The notes under the pieces are model-generated. The model made no database searches, was not told where the DNA came from, and saw nothing but the letters and a program-made list of their open reading frames with translations. The translations under genes were made by a program, and so were the position numbers. Positions 1 through 9,168 of a stretch of DNA of 15,101 nt are shown piece by piece. The stretch's first letter is position 1. Each line of letters starts with the position of its first letter. Source of the stretch: Entrophospora sp. SA101 (Eukaryota > Glomeromycota > Glomeromycetes > Entrophosporales > Entrophosporaceae); the NCBI GenBank assembly GCA_958430865.1, contig CAUDNR010003890.1, positions 163,268-178,368 of the forward strand. The letters run 5' to 3'.

Positions 1-851
1 GAATTTTTGAGTACTGGAAAATCCATATCCTAAAAGATGCGTTTTATTTTATTTAATAATAGAATTACTCTTATAAACAATGGATACAATTAATTTTAGT
101 TTTTCACTGGGGTGCCTAAAGGATAAAACCTTACACAGTGATCAAATCAATTGTTTCTATAACAGCTTTAAATTTTCAGCATAAGTTTGAAGTTTTCCAA
201 TAGTTGTTGATAACCATCCTAACTTATGTTGCTTGGCGAAATATTATCAAGTCCACTACTATTAAGTCAAAAATGACGAAAGTAAAAACCTTGGCTTAAG
301 TCAAAGCCCTTGACGAAATAAAAAATCATGAATTAAGGAAAAATTTTGATGAAATTAAAAACCATTTAATTCCTAATGATTATTATTTGACAATTTATTT
401 AAAATCCATTTGAATTAGGCGATAATACGAAAAAATATGTATCAACAAAGTTATTAAATTTATAAAAGATGCTAAAAGAAAGCAAGTTCCACATCTATCA
501 ATAATTTGATTGTGCTCATAATATAATTAAAGCTACCTTTCTAAATTCTAACCTCCTTTCTAAACTAGTTTAGAAACTCATAAACTATTTCGAAACTCCT
601 AAACTGATTTATGATCATATGACATGTTGTTTGTACTGTAGAATTATTTTCAAGTTTTAAATTCCTTCATTTAAATTTAATCTGAGAATTAAAGTCCATT
701 ACATTTTAGAATGCTGGAATATTTGTTTGAGATATTTTAATTTTCCGTGATCCATAAAATTATTACCAGTCACAGGACTAGGGCTTCTGATAGTGAATGA
801 TATTCGAATATTCATGATTATTATCACTTGATATTAAAATAATTATTCGAA
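1..851. other. Gene-free AT-rich flank
   Basis: No convincing coding frame, RNA gene or transposon end is seen here. The DNA is AT-rich and stops are dense in all frames. A perfect 20-bp palindrome sits at 557..576. Near 780..850 the sequence becomes rich in ATTCGAATA-like words that grade into the tandem array starting at 852. Confidence 0.6.
557..576. repeat. Perfect 20-bp palindrome
   Basis: TTTCTAAACTAGTTTAGAAA is identical to its reverse complement. Diverged copies of the half-site (roughly AAACTNNTAAACT) continue to about 606. It has no spacer, so it could form a cruciform or bind a dimeric protein, but function is unknown. Confidence 0.7.
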
Positions 852-1127
852 TATTTGAAATACTTATGACTATTTGAAATACTTATGGTTATTCTAAATA
901 CTTATGGTTATTTGAAATACTTATGACTATTTGAAACATTTACAACTATTTGAATACTTATGACTATTTGAAATACTTATGGTTATTTGAAAGACTTATG
1001 ACTATTTGAAACATTTACAGCTATTTGAAATACTTATGGTTATTCAAAATATTTATAAAATACTTATGGTTATTTGAAAGACTTTTGACTATTCGAAACA
1101 TTTATGACTATTCAAAATACTTATGGT
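852..1127 (+). repeat. 19-bp tandem repeat array, about 14 units
   Basis: The unit is TATTTGAAATACTTATGGT or a close variant ending in GAC. About 14 head-to-tail copies can be read; one lacks a base and one is a longer hybrid. Three variants recur in order: a GGT-ending unit, an AAAGACTTATGAC-type unit and an AAACATTTA-type unit. This gives a 57-bp higher-order repeat. The last unit overlaps the start of the hAT-derived reading frame. There are no unique spacers, so it is not a CRISPR array. It is best read as a minisatellite, possibly grown from a subterminal repeat of the adjacent hAT element (inference). Confidence 0.85.
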
Positions 1128-1470
1128 TGAAATAATGGAGAGAGAATCCAAATATATATCACTGACAAGTGATTTTTGGACTTCTTGTGGCAAACATAGA
1201 TATTTGGGAGTAACTTGTCATTGGATTTCTAATGAATATCAACCACAGGAAGCTTTGTTATCATTGGTTCACATCCCATATCCACATACATCTGAAGTTA
1301 TTTGTCAGAAATTACAAGAGATAATTTTTTGTGGAAATTAGAAGAAAAGATTGTCTGTATAACTACAGATAGTGGTTCCAATTTTATTAAAGCAGCCAGG
1401 CTTTTACAAAGAGATTTTTTTTTATCTCAAGCGTGTTTCATGCAATGCACATACCTAGCTAATATTAATA
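1123..1470 (+). pseudogene. Broken hAT-family transposase, middle part
   Basis: Three frames together read as the start of a hAT (BED/zinc-finger type) transposase catalytic domain. The first frame (1123..about 1315) has the SDFWTS block followed by a YLGVTCHWI-like block. The second (about 1312..1430) has the CITTDSGSN block that carries a catalytic Asp. The third (about 1430..1470) has an RVSCNAHT-like block, then hits a stop. Frame therefore changes at about 1315 and again at about 1430. The BED finger, the insertion domain and the C-terminal dimerisation tail are absent. The ATG at 1123 lies inside the last 19-bp repeat and is unlikely to be the ancestral start. The family call is confident from motif order; the piece cannot encode a working transposase. 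Confidence 0.8.
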
Positions 1471-2060
1471 CTAATTACAAATTAGTTACTTTTGCGAAAA
1501 TTTGTGTATCTTTCCAAATTTGGTTAACTCGCGTTAATATTCCTAGAGTATCACCAACGCATATGGTGGTTTTAAACACCCATAATATACAAAGGACCAG
1601 TTACGCCCCAAGTATTTCTAAGTGTTCAAACACCCCGGATAATCAACATTCAAAGATGTGTATTATCACATGTCAAAATCTCAGGTGTGATTATTAATTT
1701 TTTTCTTGACAGAAAATTTTTTGGGAGAATTAATGTTGTAGGTGTGCAATTCTTTTGACCGTGTTTAATATATGATGTATACAAATGATGCACTGACATC
1801 CTGTTTTCCTGATGATGATGGTTAACTCAAATTTGAATTTTTGGGTATGAAAACGCTCCACTATTAATTATCTCTTAACACATGAAATAGTCAAGTTGGG
1901 TGCTTTAATTTATTAATAATCATAATTAGTTTTTTGCTAAAAAAATCATACATACATACATATTATATATTTACAAAATTTCATAATAAAAAAACTTAAT
2001 TCATCTTAATAACTAAACTACTTTACAATAATTATTTACAAAAGTATAAGGTGTTTTTGT
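1471..2060. other. Intergenic, no recognised feature
   Basis: A frame stays open to 1697, but its product no longer resembles hAT, so this is probably chance. The stretch 1540..1860 is less AT-rich than its surroundings and may be a separate degraded repeat. From about 1900 to 2060 lies the AT-rich 3' flank of the minus-strand F-box gene, which would hold its 3' UTR and poly(A) site. Confidence 0.5.
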
Positions 2061-3935
2061 TTAATGCGTATTAAAATAATTTTCTCCATATGATCTATGA
2101 GAAATGAAAAAAATTTAATTAATAAAAATGAAATGATTATTATATTAGATAATGAATGAATGAATAAAAGTAATGACTTACCCAATGAATGGACATGTTT
2201 CAGGTAATGCTTTATCAATAATTGGAATGTAATTTTGAGCCTTTTCTAGTAAATCTTTTGAAAAATTAGGTAGATCAAAATCTATATCTATTCTTAATTC
2301 TCTAAAATTAGAATTTATTTTTGCATAGTTAATCAAAACTTTTAAACATTCATCATTTAAATCTAAAGCACGCTGAAATGATAGTATTTTTAAAGAAGCA
2401 GGACATTCTTTTAATAAATTGCCTAATCTTTTTGAAGTAATTTCAAAATCAATGCCAAAATATAAAAGTGAAGATGGCAAAGACTTTGAAAATCTGAGAA
2501 AATCATCATTTGATTGAAATATTGATAATAAAACATCAATGTGTAAATGTAAATGTTTTAAATATTTTAAAGAATTTAATAAGTTGATAAGAGAATTTAA
2601 TAATAAAAATTGAGGATTTTCTTGATAGATTAGGTTTTGAATATTTCTTGTTGTTAATATTGATAATGATAAATGAGTTAAATTAGGGCAATTAAAATTA
2701 ATGACATCAATTAAACTATTACTGATTAAATCTAATGAAATTGTTTTTAAATTTATATTTGAACTTTCAATTATTGGTTTAATAAATTTTTCTACATTAG
2801 CATTTGGTCTATCATCTCTACAATATAAATTTTTGATTTTTGAAGAACCTAAAACTTTCAAAATAGAATTACTAGAATCATAATTTTCTAAACAACAATT
2901 GTCAAGATGTAAAGTTTCTAAATTTTTTAAAAATGATAAAATAGGTAATAAATGATTTAATTGAGATAAATCTTTAAAGCATAAGTATCTTAAAGTGGAT
3001 GATTGAGATTTTAAAGAATTAAATATTTTCAAAGAATCTAAAGGAGACCAAAATTCATAGAATGAAAGATATTGAAGATTATTTTGAGATTCTATTAAAT
3101 CAACCATACTTTTTACAACACCTATAAGATCGCCATTTTCTTCATAAGAGTGAGATATATTAAAATAAAGATTTTTTATATTAAAGGAGTTGTTGGACAA
3201 TAGATTGAATAAGTTGCAAATTATTTTTGATTGATAATCTGATTTAGAACTGTTCCAATTGTGAGATTTGAAAATATAACCAAATTTGTTTAATTTTACT
3301 AAAGATCTTTCAATTCCAGTAAAAGAAGAAATATCATTAACATAATAAGGAAATGATAAATCTTCGTCACCACTATATAAATCGGATATTCCTACACAAT
3401 TATTAAAAATGTAGTTACTAAGTAGGTTGTGTACTAGAAGAACATTTTTACACTGGTATAGATCGTTTGAGCCTTCGATTATTGATAGCCATTTCCTTAT
3501 GGCAAAAATAAATTGATCGTCTTGAAAAATTTTTAAATATTTTGGATAGTTGAAAATTGGTTTGAAAAGCCTTGGTAAATTTAAGTTGACCTTTTTGATT
3601 AAATGGTTTAAGTGATTTTCGGGAAGGCATGAAATGTAAATATGAATTAAATGAGCAGATTTTTCATGAAAACCAAATCTAAAAGGATTGCTCCATAGAA
3701 TAGGAATAGTCATTCTACACCAAAGTCTATTTACAAATAAACAAGAATATAAAGCATCTAAATCATCATCTAAAAATTTTAAAACATCTGGTATACAATC
3801 TGGTGGAAATGATTGAAATGAATCTGACGTTAAGCCTGGTGTTGAAGATGAAAAATTAGATAAAGTTACTGGTGACAGTATTGGAGTTACTGGAGATGGT
3901 TTGAATAAATCATAAATTGATAATAATATTCCCAT
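2061..3935 (-). CDS. F-box protein (two exons)
   Basis: Predicted 595-aa F-box protein, probably a substrate adaptor of an SCF ubiquitin ligase that binds Skp1 through the F-box. Exons run 3935..2182 and 2094..2061. The F-box lies at about residues 43 to 85 (FPPDCIPDVLKFL, then CLFVNRLWCR and PILW). The remaining 500 residues are Leu/Asn/Ser-rich with irregular LRR-like helices, as in the large fungal F-box families. The first 40 residues are Pro/Ser/Thr-rich with a repeated SPVTP-like word. Without splicing the frame stops right after CPFIG because TAA lies inside the donor GTAAGT. An 87-nt intron (2181..2095, acceptor TTTCTCATAG) restores frame and adds ten residues, SYGENYFNTH. The ATG at 3935 is the first in the frame. 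The target substrate cannot be inferred. Confidence 0.85.
2095..2181 (-). other. Terminal intron of the F-box gene
   Basis: The intron begins GTAAGTCATT and ends TTTCATTTCTCATAG, with a pyrimidine-rich 3' part, a CTAAT-type branch-point candidate and an (ATTC)3 microsatellite. It splits a Gly codon (GG|A). Removing it extends the protein by ten residues; retaining it gives an immediate stop. Confidence 0.75.
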
Positions 3936-5669
3936 AACGATGATAGTATATAGTCTTGTTTTAAAGATTATTTGAAATTTCGTAACAAATGAAAAGAAAA
4001 GGATTTTTTCTCTTGAATTAAAATATTTTTTTTTTATAAATATATATAGTTACAAAAAATAATGACATAATGTGTGTGACTTGATACATAAACAAATCCA
4101 TTTAACACAAACAAAAAACAATGGCGTGAATTCTCTTCATTTAAATTATTTACTTCCTCTTTTTTGAACAAAAACAGCTTTGGTCAAAAAAAGCATTATT
4201 TTATTAACTATTATTATTTTTCAATAAAATACATATTTGTAATGAATTGAAATTTGGTATTATTTAATTGGTCGTAAATTTTTATATTTTAAAGTTTCAA
4301 TTATTTTTTTATCCATTGTCATTTTATTTTATAAGTAGTACGGAAACCGCCGGATTATAATATTTTATTATAAAATTTTGACATTTCAAAATTATTTATA
4401 CTAAAGGAGAAAAAAAATTTTTTTTTCAAATTTCTATGGGGAAAATTATCGGAAATTTTTTTAAGATTCCATATAACCCTAAAGAGAAATAATCAACTTT
4501 GATTGTTCAAAACAACAATAAATGGAGGAGAAAAATGGACAATTGTTTAATAATGTGATTACTTGATTTAGTTAAATTAAAAATTTAATTTAATCATATT
4601 ATTTTACGACAGATTTCAAAGTAATCTAATTTGTCTAACGAAGAATCTTTTATAAAGTACGTCCATAAAAGATAAAACGTATATTCCACAATAATATAGT
4701 AATAAATAATAGAAGAATATTAGCAATTAATATTAGTAGAAAGTGTATTACCTGTATCTAATTATAATGTGATTATTAATAGGTGATTATTGAATATGCC
4801 AATAAAAAATATATTAAAATAAAACTACATTTATAATATACCAGTCAAAGTTTCTATCAATTAATTGATTGATTAATCATTAATATCATTAATAGTTATT
4901 TTTATTTAGTACCTATAATTTTAATAATTTCTGAAAATTTAAGTACATTAAACGTAACAACTATCAAAATGAAAAAATGTATTAAGTTCTTTAATATAGA
5001 TAATAATGACCAATGAGATCTATCTCTTGGTTATATTAGCATAGTGGACATTCGTTTTATCACTTGTGACAAAATTGATCGTCAATTGAATTTATAGAAA
5101 AAAGTCGCACAAAACCCCATTTTATGGAAAAAAAAATTTTATATCTATATAATATCACTTTGACTTTATATTTTGGTAAAACTTGATTAATTTGATCAAT
5201 TTGATTTCAATAGGTTACCTTAGAAGTAAAAGTTTAAGGCTTTTATGATCCGTATGTCAGAATTGTGTCATTATTATTTTTTTTTAAATATGAATGATAA
5301 CATTTTCCTTTATTAATAAGTCATTATTATACTTGCAGGTAAAGGCTTATTCTATATTCTCATCATTATTATACTTTAAAGAAATAAGTGTTTATTTTAT
5401 ATATTTGATTAACTTATAACTTATATTCAATTTTTTCTAATAATACAAAGATCATATAATAGGTTATATCTTGATTTTTTTATGATGCATTTAAAAAACA
5501 AGAAGGATTTTTAAACAAAAATAGCAGATATACTCGGGGTATAATTATAAAGTGATGTATACAATTTAAAATATATTTCTTTTATATTTACATTACATTT
5601 ATATTTACGTTTATATTTATCAAATTCATATATTCATATTCATGTCACCAATTTATTTATTTATGTATA
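3936..5669. other. Long AT-rich intergenic region
   Basis: This 1.7-kb stretch separates the F-box gene from the Tc1 derivative. The part next to 3935 is the promoter side of the F-box gene. It carries, on that gene's strand, a C/T-rich tract (near 3990..4020) but no certain TATA box or other site. No coding frame or transposon end is recognisable. A small GC island with ACGGAAACCGCCGG lies near 4339..4353. A sequence at 5024..5075 loosely resembles the 5' half of a tRNA but does not fold as one. Confidence 0.5.
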
Positions 5670-5862
5670 CACTAACTGGACAAAAGTCACGCACACCCTA
5701 AAACAAATAATTGCATAAAAACGTACATAATAAATATACAAAAAAATAATGTCGTTTTGTAACCTAGGCACTTATTAATTCTATATGCAAATTTTCATTT
5801 CTCTAACATTTCTAAAAAAAATAATAAATAAAAAAATAAAACTTGGTCCGAATTTTTTTCCC
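5670..5862 (+). repeat. Left terminal inverted repeat of Tc1 element
   Basis: It starts CACTAACTGGACAAAAGTCA and ends near CTTGGTCCGAATTTTTTTCC. It pairs with 6426..6622 with scattered mismatches and indels. Such long TIRs may carry internal transposase-binding sites (family knowledge, not shown here). Confidence 0.85.
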
Positions 5863-6040
5863 AAATATTCCCACTTCAAAAAAAAAAAGAATTGAATAAA
5901 AACGTGCATTATAACCTCATCTGAAATTTTAACATATGATAATACGCATCTTAAATAACCATCTGTGATGTTATGAATTTTTTTGTAAACAAGCTTGATT
6001 TTTAATAAATATTTTTGAAAATTTAAAAAAATTAAAAATA

Positions 6041-6349
6041 TTGGCTTTGACTGAAATTCAACATAGCGAAATTATTTGTCTTTACAAAAATAATGAACCC
6101 ATTTCCAAAATAGCCAAAATTCTTGATATTCATAGAAAACAATATCTCATACTATTAAAAAACATATTGATGGTGAAGGTCTTGCTACAAAGCAGCGAAG
6201 TGGTCGCATTACAGGAAGAATGGAGTAAAATTCCAATGGATATCCTATTGAAACTGATAGAAAGTATGCCAAGGAGAGTAGAAGCTGTTATTAAAAATAA
6301 TGGTGGCCAACCAAATATTGATTTTATGTATATTCCTTTAAAATTTTAG
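6041..6349 (+). pseudogene. Internally deleted Tc1/mariner transposase
   Basis: The N-terminal part (LTEIQHSEIICLYKNN, then ISKIAKILDIH) matches the first helix-turn-helix of Tc1-type transposases. The C-terminal part (LQEEWSKIP, LLKLIESMPRRVEAVI) matches their extreme C-terminus. The whole catalytic DDE/D region between them is missing: 102 codons against about 340 in the family. The ancestral frame in the middle is off by one: from about 6136 another frame reads SHTIKKHIDGEGLATKQ and runs to a deletion junction near 6205..6215, where the first frame becomes meaningful again. The open frame is thus a chance product of a frameshift plus a deletion. It also begins with TTG, with no in-frame ATG ahead of the HTH. 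Not functional. Confidence 0.88.
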
Positions 6350-6425
6350 ACATGATTATTATGTGAGTTCTTGAGCAATTTTTTTTTTGATAATGTAAAT
6401 AAAATCGGTTTTGATGATCATTTTT

Positions 6426-6622
6426 TTGGAAAAAAAAATTCGGACCAAGTTTTATTTAGAAATGTGAGAGAAATGAAAATTTGCATATTAATATAGATTA
6501 ACAAGGACCTAGGTTACAAAACGACGTTATTTTTTTTATTTTTTTGTATATCAATATTAATATGTTACGTTTTTGTGTAATTATTTGTTTTTAGGGTGTG
6601 CGTGACTTTTGTCCAGGTAGTG
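6426..6622 (-). repeat. Right terminal inverted repeat of Tc1 element
   Basis: Reverse complement of the left repeat with small indels. The outer end reads GTGACTTTTGTCCAGGTAGTG followed by TA. The inner end contains the shared word TTCGGACCAAGT. Confidence 0.85.
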
Positions 6623-6624
6623 TA

Positions 6625-6960
6625 TATACAGTATTATATAATGGATGATATAATTCATGACCAAAGGTAAAATGTTGATTTGATGAAGTCAATGAAAAGT
6701 TGAAAAGTAAATAATATATTAGACCGTGTAACAAAAAAACAAGCCTATGTATTAAAAACATTCAATAAAGAAATATTATATTAATATTTTACATTATTAT
6801 TATAAACATCAATTCGAAACTTCGATAATATAAATTTATTAAATTTGCGTACCGATCTTCAAGCCAATAAAATTTTAATTTTTGCGTGATATCTGGAAGG
6901 GAGATCGTCGCAAAATTTAGCCAACCAATGAAATCAAATTTCTGCTATGCCCCAAAAAAA
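6625..6960. other. Intergenic, no gene seen
   Basis: AT-rich. At 6862..6940 are two imperfectly related arms (AGCCAATAAAATTTTAATTTTTGCG and CGCAAAATTTAGCCAACCAAT) around GATATCTGGAAGGGAGATC. They could be part of a degraded repeat. Nothing else was recognised. Confidence 0.4.
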
Positions 6961-7224
6961 TTATGCCATATCACATACTTCCTCGATTAAGTCTATTTTA
7001 TCAATCAAGTCTTCTTCTGTACTCTCAATTAAGAGGAGTTGTACTTCGTTCTGGGTATACATACAATAACCAATGTAAGAAATAAATGCTATGTGCATTT
7101 CCAGGTAACAGCACCGTTTTATATGTTTTAAGATATATGGCGGTAACATCAGATATAATTTTGAAATTCTGATGTCTTTAATATCAAATTGGCCAACAAT
7201 TTGATGATGATGTGGGTCTTGCAT
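6961..7224 (-). CDS. Unrecognised small frame, possibly a decayed fragment
   Basis: An 87-codon frame starting at a real ATG. The product begins MQDPHHHQIVGQ, has a middle with clustered aromatic and hydrophobic residues (YLMLPPYIL, IAFISYIGYC), and ends in an acidic tail (ESTEEDLIDKIDLIEE). I do not recognise the family. Coding character seems to continue upstream of the ATG (NFGAWFENPSLTPH in the same frame), and that extension is interrupted by two TAG codons. The visible frame may therefore be the 3' end of a decayed gene or transposon ORF. No intron boundaries are evident. A chance frame cannot be excluded. Confidence 0.25.
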   Translation of the reverse strand: MQDPHHHQIVGQFDIKDIRISKLYLMLPPYILKHIKRCCYLEMHIAFISYIGYCMYTQNEVQLLLIESTEEDLIDKIDLIEEVCDMA

Positions 7225-7924
7225 ATGTGGAGTAAGGCTTGGATTCTCAAACCACGCACCAAAATTCTATGTTGAATTAGGGTTGTATGAATGCTAATGT
7301 CCATCTTCTAAGTGTTGTTAAGGTTATTAGATTCATTATTATATAAACATTACAAAATATTTATCGGGATGGATAAAAAAAATTTCTGATCATTAAAATT
7401 TAAAAATCTTCTTCGATCTGTGAATTCTAATATCAATATTAACATACGTAAATATTGATTAAAATTATAAAACATGTTGTTGTATGTTTTATTTATTAAA
7501 CAAAGTTTTTATACACCTAAATCATATGATCAATTAGAAACTTTAAAGGTTGTATTTTTGAATATGAACAAGTCTTAATTGTCTTTATCAAAATATATTT
7601 GACATAGTCAGTTATAAATTCAATGGCCTAAAGGTATTTGTAAGATTTCATAAATTTGAACCTTGCCCTGGAAACCATATCGGGGAAACTCTAGCTAGGT
7701 GTGGATGCATTTCTAGTTTTCATCCACACTAGAATAACCAAGCATGAGTAAAGTCATTATTGATCTTCCACAAATTTAAGTTATTCTGGGAATTTCTATT
7801 AGATATGCAATACACTACTAGTAAAGCTTTTATTGAGATGGTACAATATTGCCAAAAAACTACAGTAGATTTACATCACAAGAAAATCATACCCCTTTAA
7901 AAAAAATCCATAGGACTTCGTTAA
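7225..7924. other. Intergenic region upstream of thioesterase
   Basis: No coding frame recognised apart from the possible decayed upstream part of the minus-strand frame at 6961..7224. The segment 7655..7745 is richer in GC and holds a hairpin (7695..7732). The last few hundred bases should contain the promoter and 5' UTR of the thioesterase gene, but no core element is clear. Confidence 0.45.
7695..7732. repeat. Inverted repeat (hairpin)
   Basis: CTAGGTGTGGATG (7695..7707) and CATCCACACTAG (7721..7732) are inverted copies with one bulged G and a 13-nt loop. It stands out because the stem is GC-rich in an AT-rich setting. There is no T-run or partner gene to suggest a terminator. A degraded small transposon is possible. 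Confidence 0.6.
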
Positions 7925-8686
7925 ATGGAAAACATATTATTATTATTAATGACTTTTAATCGTTTATCATTTGTTCAATCTGTTTGGAAAAATTTTATTA
8001 ATGCAAATGGATTTGATGCTCATGTTATAGGAAAGGTATCATTATCATTATCATTATCAAATAAATTATTTATTATCATCCAATGCCAATAATAATGTCA
8101 ATTATTATAAAGATGAAAATTGTTAATGTCCTTGATGGTAAAGTTACATGTGAATTGGCAGTGGAAGATTATCACTTGGTAACAATATTTCTATTGGTTG
8201 TTTTTTAGATTATTAATGAAAGCAAACAATAATAATTTTTTTTAAAAAAAAAATTTATTTATAAATATATATATAGAATCGTCTTAAATCTCTTCATGGT
8301 GGATTAATATCTACATTGATAGATATAGGAGGGTCATTATCAATTGCTGCTAAAGGTTTATACTCAACTGGTTTAAGTACTGATCTAAATGTTAGTTTTA
8401 TAAATATTGCCAAAAAAAATGATATTGTGATAATGGTAAGGGTAATTATTATTATTATTATTAAAGGAATTTTCTTTTCTCGATTTTTCTTTAATCACAT
8501 TCTTTTTATTTGCTTAATTATTATTATTAGGATGCAGAATGTGTTAAACTTGGTAAAACTTTAGCTCACACAATCATAGAATTAAAAAATAAAAATAATG
8601 AAAATAAATTGATTGCTCAAGGAAGACACACAAAATTTGTTTCAATTGCTCATAATGATGATAAAAATATATTTAAAAAAAATTAA
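7925..8686 (+). CDS. Acyl-CoA thioesterase, THEM2/ACOT13-like (4 exons)
   Basis: Hotdog-fold thioesterase that hydrolyses fatty acyl-CoA to free acid and CoA; animal THEM2 is linked to mitochondria. Exons are 7925..8035, 8113..8178, 8277..8435 and 8531..8686. Introns are 77, 98 and 95 nt, all GT-AG and all phase 0. The spliced product is 163 aa (human about 140). Exon 2 ends VEDYHL and exon 3 opens NRLKSLHGGL, the family signature. Asn60, His66, Asp75 and Ser93 fall at exactly the spacing I recall for human Asn50, His56, Asp65 and Ser83. Exon 4 has GKTLAHTIIEL and LIAQGRHTKF, the last two conserved strands. A TAA directly precedes the ATG at 7925. A second in-frame ATG at 7949 (MTFNRLSF) would give 155 aa and looks equally natural. 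No clear targeting peptide. Confidence 0.9.
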
Positions 8687-9168
8687 CAGTTACAATAATG
8701 TATTTGATAAAGTTGGTTGTCAAGCAAAATAAAATAAAATTGCATTATCTCAAAAAAATAGATTGTATTAAATATTGTGATGATTCTTATTATAAAGCTT
8801 TCAGACTGAATATTATCTCAATAAAATTACTTTTCAACTACTTTTTTATTTTGCTTCTAACTCTAAGAAATATTTAAAAATATTTGAGTTTGCTATTCTT
8901 CCAATAAAAAAAAAAATATATTTGAAAAAGTGTTAAATCTTGTTCTTGAAAATAAAAACTAAACAAGAGCATATGCAGTAAGCACGGTTGCCAACAATGG
9001 ACTTTGAGGCAAGTTACAAGCAATAAAAACCTGATGTTAAATACATCTAGATGGATTTGTATCTTGAGACCTCCCTTCCATTAAAATATATAAGATCTTT
9101 AACATTTAGGGTAAACAAAACAATTAATCAAAAGGCTAAATAAGAAAAATATTCACCAACCTGGACTA
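8687..9168. other. Intergenic, 3' flank of thioesterase
   Basis: AT-rich, with an AATAAA candidate poly(A) signal near 8819. A short frame around 8760..8870 looks mildly coding (IDCIKYCDDSYY) but has no support. No topoisomerase II homology is visible here, so the fragment to the right lacks its upstream exons. Confidence 0.45.

Larger units (their letters stand above)
5670..6622. mobile_element. Non-autonomous Tc1/mariner element with long TIRs
   Basis: A 953-bp element is bounded by inverted repeats that begin CACTA(A/C)CTGGACAAAAGTCAC on both ends and are flanked by TA (5668..5669 and 6623..6624), the usual target duplication of the Tc1/mariner superfamily. Near-matching inverted sequence continues inward for about 195 bp, as far as the shared word ACTTGGTCCGAATTTTTT. 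The ends differ by scattered substitutions and small indels, so the insertion is not very recent. The interior keeps only remnants of the transposase gene (6041..6349). The element could move only if a full-length relative supplied transposase. Confidence 0.9.

Noticed and set aside
852..1127. Possible CRISPR array
   Set aside because: The 19-bp units abut with no unique spacers, and the setting is eukaryotic.
1471..1697. Continuation of the hAT-derived open frame
   Set aside because: The amino-acid sequence no longer resembles hAT transposases; openness is probably chance.
2036..2218. 60-codon minus-strand frame at the F-box 3' end
   Set aside because: Spans the end of exon 1, the intron and exon 2 in another frame; hydrophobic content comes from the T-rich intron.
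2701..2883. 60-codon plus-strand frame
   Set aside because: Lies antisense within the F-box coding exon and has no independent support. The same applies to the other-frame minus-strand reading at 3448..3630.
5024..5075. tRNA-like 5' half with an A-box match (TAGCATAGTGG) followed by CATTCG
   Set aside because: No proper B box, no T-arm or acceptor pairing could be found, and the anticodon region does not fold. At best a degraded tRNA-derived piece.
8316..8564. 82-codon frame read as one exon
   Set aside because: It starts at a TTG inside thioesterase exon 3 and runs through intron 3 into exon 4 in the wrong frame.
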